The notes under the pieces are model-generated. The model saw only the letters and a list, made by a program, of their open reading frames with translations, did no database searches and was not told the origin of the DNA. This document shows positions 25,412 to 32,385 of a stretch of DNA of 64,000 nt, piece by piece (position 1 is the first letter of the stretch; each line of letters starts with the position of its first letter). Made by a program: the position numbers and the translations under genes. This stretch comes from Chryseobacterium panacisoli (GTDB lineage Bacteria > Bacteroidota > Bacteroidia > Flavobacteriales > Weeksellaceae), in NCBI RefSeq assembly GCF_008274625.1, contig NZ_VTRU01000001.1:62001-126000 (forward strand), in the 5' to 3' direction.

Positions 25412-26186
25412 ATGAGAGAGAAATTAGAGCAACTATTGGAGTGGGTTAAAAGAAATATTCTAATTATTTTAGCGTCGTCAATACTGTTCACTTTTATTGC
25501 TCCATTAATTTTTACACTTAAGCTTAATTTTATTGATTTCACTGAAACAGGTCAAATTGGAGACACTATAGGCGGTATCACAGCTCCTTTTATTAATATT
25601 TTAAATGCTGTCCTTATTTATATAGCGTTCACAGAGCAGCTTAAAGCTAATAATCTTTTAAAAAAACAAATTGATGCTGAAGACCTAAAGGAGGAAACAA
25701 GGTTGAAAAATATTGAAGATTTGGTAAAATTTGACATTACTCATAACATAATTCCAAACCTTGAATCTTTAAAAAAAAGAAATTGAAAAATACTTTAAAG
25801 GCCGAGAAACACGAAAGTTGTTGACGTATAACACATTTCCAGAACTCAATGATGAAATTTTTATCAATTTAAACCATTCAGATCTACTTATAATTTTTGG
25901 TAATAGATTTAAATACGTTACTCAAATTTATCAATATGTGAACTACATGAAGAATCTAACGCCACTGAATATTTCACGTAAATACCCAACTGATAGAAAT
26001 AGTATTGCGTTAATAAGTTTAAATGATGAGCAATACAATAACTTGAAAGAAAGACATATTGAAAAGATAAATATGGAGCTTAAGCATGTCCGGGATAAAA
26101 CAATCGTTGCATGCCTAACAAAATGTTATAATGTTCTCAATGCAACCGAAAATAAGTTTACAGAAATGGAGGAGAATTATTATTAA
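25412..26186 (+). pseudogene. abortive-infection-like membrane protein (putAbiC type), split at an A8 tract
   Basis: From the ATG at 25412 the first frame gives a membrane segment (ILIILASSILFTFIAPLIF), then FTETGQIGDTIGGITAPFIN and a second membrane segment, the pattern I associate with putative phage abortive infection proteins. It stops at 25784-25786, right after an A8 run (25771-25778). With one A fewer the frame continues (LKKEIEKYFKGRETRKLL) through 26186 for a product of about 257 residues. The second half holds PELNDEIFINLNHSDLLIIF and a helical end. A -7 box TATATTTG sits at 25389-25396. Either a phase-variable or slippage-dependent gene, a simple pseudogene, or a sequencing error in the homopolymer. 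Confidence 0.72.
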
Positions 26187-26193
26187 TGTAGGT

Positions 26194-26225
26194 TTATAAA
26201 ACAATAATAGATCATTGTTTTATAA
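26194..26225. terminator. AT-rich hairpin after the Abi-like gene
   Basis: TTATAAAACAAT (26194-26205) and ATTGTTTTATAA (26214-26225) form a perfect 12-base stem with an eight-base loop. No T run follows, so terminator function is plausible but not certain. Confidence 0.55.
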
Positions 26226-26368
26226 GTTGTTCAATTCGCATCCCAGATAGTCTCTTTTTGATATCCGTTCTCTGTTATGAAGTTGTAGAAATTAAAGTTG
26301 TTCATTTGTTGGCTTTTTAATTATTTTTTCCGATATTAGAGATTAAGCATTGAATAACAAATTAAAAA

Positions 26369-26560
26369 ATGCACAGTATGACAATAGAAATGTTTGAGGA
26401 TTTAATTTTGTATTTAAAGGGTAGAACAGATTCTGCCGCTGTTGAATGTTTATCAAAAATTTATGCATTAGCTGACAGATGCCAATCGGAGGGTCTAATG
26501 GATATTGGTATTCCAGAAGTATTAATTATCGATTATTTGAATTTTAAAGACGGTTTATAG
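26369..26560 (+). CDS. small helical protein, unknown
   Basis: 63 residues, acidic and helical (MTIEMFEDLILYLKGRTDSA, ECLSKIYALADRC), with start at 26369 or at 26378. No family recognised. The sequence looks coding rather than random: no rare runs, even mix of charged and hydrophobic residues. It is the last gene of the accessory block before frr. Confidence 0.5.
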   Translation: MHSMTIEMFEDLILYLKGRTDSAAVECLSKIYALADRCQSEGLMDIGIPEVLIIDYLNFKDGL

Positions 26561-26695
26561 CTGTCTTTTCTTTTTCCATTGAGTTCAACGCTGTATATAC
26601 AACAAAACAAAACAATTTTGTATAGTGTCATTTAAAAATATCAATGTTTTCACAAAATACAGAATGCAGTCTTACCAAAATATGGAAATAATCAT

Positions 26696-26703
26696 TATTT
26701 TTG
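26696..26703 (+). promoter_or_regulatory. possible frr promoter -7 box
   Basis: TATTTTTG matches TAnnTTTG, about 130 bases before the frr ATG, which implies a long leader. No clear -33 element. It would give frr its own promoter, consistent with its separation from pyrH. Confidence 0.45.
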
Positions 26704-26832
26704 CAGCACTGAATAGAAAAAAATAGTTTAAAACAGTGAAAGAACACTGATGTTTACAGGATTTGTGAACTTTAACTCATTGATATTCAGTTCAATTAAT
26801 AGATGTGTAATTTATCAAACTTTAATATAATA

Positions 26833-27387
26833 ATGGAAGAATTAGATCTTATATTAGAATCTGTAAAACAAGACATGGATGCAGCTGTAAAGCACCTGGA
26901 TCACGCATTTCAAAGAATTAGAGCAGGACGTGCTTCTACATCAATGGTTCAGGATGTAATGGTAGAATACTATGGAGCAATGACTCCTATCAACCAGGTT
27001 GCGAATGTTTCTGTTCCGGATGCAATGACAATCTCTATTCAACCTTGGGACAGAACTGCAATTAATGCGATTGAAAAAGCGATCATCAATTCAAACTTAG
27101 GTTTTGCACCTTCTAATAACGGAGAAAACATTATTCTGAATGTTCCGCCTTTAACAGAGGAAAGAAGAAAAGAACTTGCAAAACAGGCTAAAGTAGAAAC
27201 TGAGAACACTAAAGTAACGGTAAGAAATGCCAGACAGGACGGTTTGAAAGAGCTTAAAAAGTTAGATGGTGTTTCCGAAGATGTTGTAAAAGGAGTGGAA
27301 GAAGAAATTCAGACTTATACAGACAAATATGTAAAGCTTTGTGATGAGCATCTTAAGACAAAAGAAGCTGAAATTATGAAAGTATAA
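26833..27387 (+). CDS. frr: ribosome recycling factor
   Basis: 184 residues from the ATG at 26833, the normal RRF length; the upstream in-frame ATG at 26803 would add ten atypical residues. Motifs include HAFQRIRAGRASTSMVQDVMV, SIQPWDRTAINAIEKAI and PLTEERRKELAKQAK. The protein splits post-termination ribosomes with EF-G and is essential in most bacteria. A strong terminator follows. Confidence 0.97.
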   Translation: MEELDLILESVKQDMDAAVKHLDHAFQRIRAGRASTSMVQDVMVEYYGAMTPINQVANVSVPDAMTISIQPWDRTAINAIEKAIINSNLGFAPSNNGENIILNVPPLTEERRKELAKQAKVETENTKVTVRNARQDGLKELKKLDGVSEDVVKGVEEEIQTYTDKYVKLCDEHLKTKEAEIMKV

Positions 27388-27405
27388 TTTTCAGTTGTTG
27401 AAAAT

Positions 27406-27441
27406 AAAAAAGAGGTTTCCGGTGGGAAGCCTCTTTTTTTT
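27406..27441 (+). terminator. frr terminator
   Basis: AAAAAGAGG and CCTCTTTTT arms with an inner TTCC/GGAA pairing, followed by a long T run. Starts 18 bases after the frr stop. Confidence 0.9.
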
Positions 27442-27617
27442 ATTCGATAAGCTTATTCTATTGCTTTTGAACTATATATGGTGTTTTTGTTTAGAACTTT
27501 ATCATAAAGAGGTCTCATTCCATAATATATTGATGAGTATTTGCGTTAATTCATTATATTTATAGAATTATTCCTGCAGACTTAACTTAAAACAGGAAAT
27601 TAAACATTTTAAAAGTG

Positions 27618-28676
27618 ATGACGAAGATTATTGGTGTAGGCAACTACATACCATCTGAAATGATAACCAACCTATTTTTTGATAAGCATATTTTTCTTAA
27701 TGAAAAGGGTATATTATTAAAAGAAAATAATACATCTATTACAGATAAGTTAAAAAAAATTACGGGTATTGAAGAAAGAAGATATGCTCATAGTACAGAG
27801 GTTACTTCAGATCTTGGATTTATTGCAGCTAAGGCTGCCATTGAAAATGCAGGAATAGATCCTGAAACATTAGACTATATTATTTTTGCCCATAATTTTG
27901 GAGATGTTCGTTTCGGAACAATTCAATCCGATGCGGTACCAAGTCTTGCGGCAAGGGTAAAGCATTTATTAGGAATCAGAAATAATTTCTGTGTGGCGTA
28001 CGATGTTCTTTTTGGATGTCCCGGCTGGATTGAAGGGGTGATACAGGCAAATGCATTTATTAAAGCCGGTATTGCAAAACGATGTTTGGTGATTGGTGGA
28101 GAGACTCTTTCCCGTGTAGTGGATATTCATGACAGGGACAGTATGATCTATGCTGATGGAGCAGGAGCGGCTGTGCTGGAAGTTAACAACGATGATGATT
28201 CCGGTATAAAGGCCCATTTGTCAGCTTCTTATACTTTTGAGGAGAAAGATTATCTGTATTTTGGGAAATCTTACAACAATGAAAAATGCCCTGATACAAA
28301 ATACATCAAAATGGATGGGCGAAAAATCTATGAATTTGCCTTAGTGAATGTTCCTGATGCCATGAAAAAATGTCTGGACAGCAGTGGATATTCCATCAGT
28401 CAGTTAAATAAAATTATCATTCATCAGGCTAATGAAAAAATGGATGAGGCTATTGTTAGCAGGTTTTACCAATTGTATAATACACCGGTTCCTGAAAATA
28501 TAATGCCAATGGTCATTCATAAACTGGGAAACAGCAGTGTGGCTACCATTCCGTCTTTGCTGACGATGATTTTAAAGGATGAGCTGGAACATCATAAAAT
28601 ACAGAAAGATGATGTGGTATTATTTGCTTCTGTAGGGGCAGGAATGAATATTAATGCCTTTGTTTATAAGTTTTAA
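27618..28676 (+). CDS. 3-oxoacyl-ACP synthase III family (FabH-like) enzyme
   Basis: 352 residues from the ATG at 27618. The catalytic triad is visible: Cys134 in LFGCPGWIEG, the histidine in IIHQANEKMDEA, and the asparagine in KLGNSSVATIPS. It condenses an acyl-CoA starter with malonyl-ACP, or makes a related beta-keto product. It is longer than housekeeping FabH (about 315-330) because of an insertion near residues 20-45, so a specialised starter or a secondary role is possible. It stands alone between two terminators, without other fatty-acid or flexirubin genes nearby. Confidence 0.88.
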   Translation: MTKIIGVGNYIPSEMITNLFFDKHIFLNEKGILLKENNTSITDKLKKITGIEERRYAHSTEVTSDLGFIAAKAAIENAGIDPETLDYIIFAHNFGDVRFGTIQSDAVPSLAARVKHLLGIRNNFCVAYDVLFGCPGWIEGVIQANAFIKAGIAKRCLVIGGETLSRVVDIHDRDSMIYADGAGAAVLEVNNDDDSGIKAHLSASYTFEEKDYLYFGKSYNNEKCPDTKYIKMDGRKIYEFALVNVPDAMKKCLDSSGYSISQLNKIIIHQANEKMDEAIVSRFYQLYNTPVPENIMPMVIHKLGNSSVATIPSLLTMILKDELEHHKIQKDDVVLFASVGAGMNINAFVYKF

Positions 28677-28730
28677 ACTGAGCATGAAAAAACTGAAATC
28701 ATGAAGCGTATTCTTCAGTTTTAAAAATAT

Positions 28731-28760
28731 AAAAAGAGGTTTCCAATGGAGACCTCTTTT
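28731..28760. terminator. bidirectional terminator
   Basis: AAAAGAGGT and ACCTCTTTT arms with inner TCC/GGA, T runs on both sides. It separates the rightward FabH-like gene from the leftward lipoprotein gene. A second weaker hairpin (AAAACTGAA / TTCAGTTTT) lies at about 28688-28723. Confidence 0.88.
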
Positions 28761-28764
28761 ATTT

Positions 28765-29406
28765 TTACAGACATTTTATTTGTCCTTTCTGATCTTTATG
28801 CTGTAACAGAGATTGATACGTTGTAAGCAATTTATCAATATTGCACTGTACTTCTTTACTTGGAATATTATCCGCTGTTTTTTCTTTTTGATCAGATTTT
28901 ATGCTGTATTTCTTTTCAAGGCACTTCAGGGGTTTGCCATTCTGAAGATAAATACGGGTTTCTGTAATATCATCTTTAGTAACAGGTTTTTCCGGAGTAC
29001 CGCCGTCAAAATTCCATACAGTTTCCTGTCTGAATATAAAGAAAGGCTTTCCATCTTTTATAAAATATTTTTCAGATCCGGAGAAATGGCTGTGCTCTGC
29101 GTAAAAATGCTCTATCACTTTGATCTCATTTTTATCTGAATGAAAAGTAACTTCACCTGAAGGTTCATCATTACAATCATAAATAAATTTTGATTGACCT
29201 AGCTTTTTAGCCTCCAGTTGGGTCTGAAGAGCAGCATATTCTTTTTTAATCTGATCAATGGGATCTTCTGAAGTACTGGTCTTCACTGAATCCTTTTTCA
29301 TAACTAAACTATCTTTTGAAATAGATTCTTTATGGGGAGTTTGGTCTTTTTCATTTTTACAGGAAAAAATAAGAAGCAGACTCGCTGTCAGAAGTAAGGC
29401 TCTCAT
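28765..29406 (-). CDS. lipoprotein, unknown function
   Basis: 213 residues. Lipoprotein signal ends LLLIFSCKNE (cysteine 16). A Ser/Lys/Asp-rich linker follows, then a beta-rich part: KFIYDCNDEPSGEVTFH, GSEKYFIKDGKPFFIFRQETVWNF and TETRIYLQNGKPLKCLEKKY. Three more cysteines could form disulfides. I do not recognise a family. Probably at the periplasmic face or on the outer membrane. Confidence 0.78.
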   Translation of the reverse strand: MRALLLTASLLLIFSCKNEKDQTPHKESISKDSLVMKKDSVKTSTSEDPIDQIKKEYAALQTQLEAKKLGQSKFIYDCNDEPSGEVTFHSDKNEIKVIEHFYAEHSHFSGSEKYFIKDGKPFFIFRQETVWNFDGGTPEKPVTKDDITETRIYLQNGKPLKCLEKKYSIKSDQKEKTADNIPSKEVQCNIDKLLTTYQSLLQHKDQKGQIKCL

Positions 29407-29477
29407 AATAATGATTTGGTATTTGATAAAAATACAAAAATTTTAAGGTAAGATTTCTTTTATATTATCATGTAATA

Positions 29478-29506
29478 AAAAAGCTCCGGAATTCCTCCGA
29501 AGCTTT
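29478..29506 (-). terminator. terminator after the LptF/G permease gene
   Basis: On the minus strand AAAGCTTCGG and CCGGAGCTTT pair with one mismatch and are followed by TTTTATTAC. It lies 22 bases past the permease stop. Confidence 0.82.
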
Positions 29507-29527
29507 CATTTTATTTCTGTATCAGAA

Positions 29528-30985
29528 TTATTGGTATCTCTGATGTTCTTTGCTTTTGGTAAACCTTTTGGTAATAGGTTTGAATAATGCTTTATATTTT
29601 TCCGCATCAAATAATTGTGAATCTGTAAGGGCTTTATATGTCATCCATACTCCAAAAGGAAGGAGGATCAGGTTTGGAAGCCAGGCCGCAAGATAAGGAT
29701 TCATTTTTCCGCTCCAGGACATGTTTTCTACCCCTACATTCATTACATAAAAGATAATGAAAATTACAATGGCGATGATTACAGGAAGTCCCATTCCTCC
29801 CTTTCTGATAATAGATCCTAAACTGGAACCAATCAGGAAAAAGATGATACAGGTCACCGAATAAGCTACCATTCTCTGCTGATAAATAACAACCTTGCTG
29901 AAATATTTTACATTAGAGCTGTATTCATTCTTTTTAGACTCCAATGTAGATTTCAGGTTGTCTAATCTGTTGTATGAGTTGTAAATGATTTCCAGTTTTT
30001 TATCCCCTTTTACGGTATCCAGTTTTATCTGGGTTTTGGGGGCTACCTTATGCTTATTACCCTTGTCCATGTACGTAACAACAGAATTGGTCTGATTAAG
30101 AACTTCTGATCCGATATTATCAAAGAACTGTTTGTTGTCTTTCTTGGTTTTGGCAATGGTTTTATTCAATTGAGGATAATTTTCAAAACGGTAATCATCC
30201 GTGATCTGCTCTTTTTCGATTGCTTTATTGATGATCTCACTTATATCGAAGTGGGAGACCAGAGTATCAAATTTAATAGCCTGATCAGGTTGTTTCAATC
30301 TTACATTATCTCCTTTTCCGGCGAAAGCATCCTCAAATACATATCCGTTATATAACACAAGCTTTAGGAAATTTTTATTGGCAGCAGGAACAAACTTTCC
30401 TTTTTCAGCTACAATAGATTGTTGATTTTCATAAGCATTTGCCTTTTTATGTACAAAAACACCATCAATATTTTCTCCGCTTTCACCATGTATCTTATCA
30501 AATTTCACCATATAGCCGGGAATCTGATCTATAAACTGGCCCGGTGTAAAGTTAAGGGCAGGCTTAGTTTGTGCTATGTTGAAAAGCATATTCTTTGCCT
30601 TTTTCTGGAAGTCGGGAATGATATTGCTTGAGAAAAAATACAGCATAATTGCAAGTATTGTTGAAATTCCAAGCAGGGGAGTCATTACTCTGGTCAAAGG
30701 AATACCTGCCGCTTTCATGGCTGCAAGCTCATACCGTTCCCCAAATTCCCCGAACGACATAATGCTCGCAAGGAGAATAGTAAGCGGTAGCACCATACTG
30801 ATGACGTTTACCCCCAGATAAAAAAGAAGTTTGAGGATTTGCCAGTAGCTTAATCCTTTTCCCATAAACTGTCCTAACTGAACCCAGATAATGTTTACAA
30901 TAAAAATAAAAAACAATACGCTGAATATAAAGAAAAACGGTCCAAAGAAGGTTTTTATGATATATCGGTCTAGTATTTTTAACAT
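29528..30985 (-). CDS. LptF/LptG family lipopolysaccharide export permease
   Basis: 485 residues. Three N-terminal membrane segments (about residues 12-35, 55-80 and 100-125) include SFGEFGERYELAAMKAAGIP, the LptF/G coupling-helix pattern. A long periplasmic jelly-roll part follows, then three C-terminal membrane segments. It would work with LptB to pull LPS out of the inner membrane toward LptC. The periplasmic part is long for the family. A TAATTTTG box at 30990-30997 on the minus strand lies only five bases before the ATG, hinting at a leaderless transcript, though no -33 element is clear. Confidence 0.9.
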   Translation of the reverse strand: MLKILDRYIIKTFFGPFFFIFSVLFFIFIVNIIWVQLGQFMGKGLSYWQILKLLFYLGVNVISMVLPLTILLASIMSFGEFGERYELAAMKAAGIPLTRVMTPLLGISTILAIMLYFFSSNIIPDFQKKAKNMLFNIAQTKPALNFTPGQFIDQIPGYMVKFDKIHGESGENIDGVFVHKKANAYENQQSIVAEKGKFVPAANKNFLKLVLYNGYVFEDAFAGKGDNVRLKQPDQAIKFDTLVSHFDISEIINKAIEKEQITDDYRFENYPQLNKTIAKTKKDNKQFFDNIGSEVLNQTNSVVTYMDKGNKHKVAPKTQIKLDTVKGDKKLEIIYNSYNRLDNLKSTLESKKNEYSSNVKYFSKVVIYQQRMVAYSVTCIIFFLIGSSLGSIIRKGGMGLPVIIAIVIFIIFYVMNVGVENMSWSGKMNPYLAAWLPNLILLPFGVWMTYKALTDSQLFDAEKYKALFKPITKRFTKSKEHQRYQ

Positions 30986-31000
30986 GCGCCAAAATTAATC

Positions 31001-31031
31001 AAAAAGCCACAAAGTTTACTTGTGGCTTTTT
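31001..31031 (-). terminator. terminator after the LolA-like gene
   Basis: AAAAAGCCACAA and TTGTGGCTTTTT form a perfect 12-base stem. In the leftward direction a T run follows. It lies between the LolA-like stop (31096) and the permease start (30985), so the two genes are probably transcribed separately. Confidence 0.85.
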
Positions 31032-31095
31032 ATATTTTGTTATTTTTTTAACTTAAAATGTAAATTTGCTTATTTGCCAATTCACTTTCAGCTTT

Positions 31096-31764
31096 TTAAA
31101 GTTCTGTAATTACGTAATTTTTAAACTTATTCTTGTCAAAAACAAACATATTAGGGTCCAGTTGCTGATTCTCTTTGTATTCTTTTATCGCAATTACGGC
31201 CACATCTTTGTTGTTTCCGTGTTGTTCTAGCTTTACCATTTGCTTTTTCGCAGAATCTACAAAAAGATATACGAACTGTATTCCATTTGCTTTTACCGGT
31301 GTCAGTTTAATAAAATCAGCATTTACGCCATTGATCATCTTCTTACCATTATAAGTTACATTATAATCGTTTCTGTAAGTCGTAAGATAGTTGATAGGGG
31401 AGAACATGGTGCCGCTTCCGTTGGGCTTAGCAACGGTTACTTCCATATCATCTGCATTGATATTGTAAATTTTGCTTCCATCGAAGATCTGTTCTGTGTC
31501 CATGATCTTCAGTTTGTATTTTTCTCCCGCAACGTAATAAATACCCGGTTCGGTTTTCGTCACCTGCCCGTTAAGGCCGCTTCCAAAAGAAAATTTGAAG
31601 TAAGAATTCTTTTTAGAATTGTAGTTGGCTGTAATATCATCCAATATCTTTTTAGCCTTAGCATCAATCTTCTGAGCCTTAGCATCAATCTTCTGAGCAT
31701 TGGCCATACCTACTGCACTTACAACAAAACTTCCTAATATAACTTTTGAAATAATATTTTTCAT
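31096..31764 (-). CDS. LolA-like outer-membrane lipoprotein carrier
   Basis: 222 residues. Signal peptide ends at GMANA. The mature part has the LolA/LolB half-barrel pattern: KNSYFKFSFGSGLNGQ, KTEPGIYYVAGEKYKLKIMD, IFDGSKIYNINADDMEVTV, and NQQLDPNMFVFDKNKFKNY. It should shuttle lipoproteins through the periplasm. Right after the cleavage site the peptide QKIDAKA occurs twice, from an exact 21-base tandem duplication. It is downstream of ftsK and a lipoprotein gene on the same strand. Confidence 0.86.
   Translation of the reverse strand: MKNIISKVILGSFVVSAVGMANAQKIDAKAQKIDAKAKKILDDITANYNSKKNSYFKFSFGSGLNGQVTKTEPGIYYVAGEKYKLKIMDTEQIFDGSKIYNINADDMEVTVAKPNGSGTMFSPINYLTTYRNDYNVTYNGKKMINGVNADFIKLTPVKANGIQFVYLFVDSAKKQMVKLEQHGNNKDVAVIAIKEYKENQQLDPNMFVFDKNKFKNYVITEL
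31655..31696. repeat. exact 21-bp tandem duplication inside the LolA-like gene
   Basis: Bases 31655-31675 and 31676-31696 are identical. Each unit encodes seven residues (QKIDAKA phase) at the mature N-terminus. It keeps frame, so the gene should tolerate copy-number change. Confidence 0.92.
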
Positions 31765-31905
31765 TTTTTTATTTAATAATCTTTAGACATTTTAATTTTT
31801 GAAAGGTTAAATCATTCAATTTTTCCCTTAACTACGCAGATCTTCCAAAAACTGTTCCAAAAATTCACCTTTTAATGCTGGATATATAAGATCATGTTTC
31901 ACAAA

Positions 31906-32367
31906 TTATCTTGTTTCCGGTCTTTCAATATACTGTTCAAATTTTTCTGGAAGAATATTGGTTATAGTTAATTTATTAGATGTGATAGTGGGTTCAATTT
32001 TAATCACTTTTGTGTTTTCATTGATGTCAACGGGATGTTTACTTCTCATATTCACCATATCTATATGAAGAGCAGTAAATTCATGTCTTCCTTTTTCTAA
32101 ATCAACAATAACGTATTCTTTTGGTCTGATTTGTCCTAATGATTTTCCATCAAGTCCAATATTGAGTCTTGCTGTATTATCCATTTTATGGAGAACTCCG
32201 GCACCATTATAAATAAGTACTTTGCCATTTCCCAGAGTATTGTTATCAATGACATCTAGTTTTACAGAAGCATAGTCGCTGGGAACAGTTCTTAATGCAC
32301 ATGAAGACAATGTAAGTGTACATGCAAAAAGTCCTAATTTAATAGTTTGTTTTATTGTAATTTTCAT
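31906..32367 (-). CDS. lipoprotein, DUF2846-like
   Basis: 153 residues. Lipoprotein signal ends TLTLSSCALRT (cysteine about 23). The beta-rich domain has GNGKVLIYNGAGVLHKM, LNIGLDGKSLGQI and EYVIVDLEKGRHEFTA, a pattern like DUF2846 proteins, which carry a small carboxypeptidase-regulatory-like fold. Role unknown. It is 18 bases downstream of ftsK and probably co-transcribed. Confidence 0.68.
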   Translation of the reverse strand: MKITIKQTIKLGLFACTLTLSSCALRTVPSDYASVKLDVIDNNTLGNGKVLIYNGAGVLHKMDNTARLNIGLDGKSLGQIRPKEYVIVDLEKGRHEFTALHIDMVNMRSKHPVDINENTKVIKIEPTITSNKLTITNILPEKFEQYIERPETR

Positions 32368-32385
32368 GATAATTTTTATAATTGA

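Noticed and set aside
26231..26305. 24-codon minus-strand frame (MNNFNFYNFITENGYQKETI start)
   Set aside because: It looks faintly like a piece of a formylglycine-enzyme domain, but it is too short and has no start signals to call a gene or remnant.
24221..26560. A complete CBASS or Pycsar system
   Set aside because: No nucleotidyl or nucleotide cyclase gene is present in the block; only an effector-type TIR domain is seen.
27453..27518. 21-codon minus-strand frame after the frr terminator (MRPLYDKVLNKNTIYSSKAI)
   Set aside because: Coding-like composition but no ribosome site, promoter or recognisable homolog; could be chance or a remnant.
30990..30997. Leaderless transcription of the LptF/G permease gene
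   Set aside because: The -7 box is a good match, but no -33 element is at a usual distance, so I mention it only in the gene entry.
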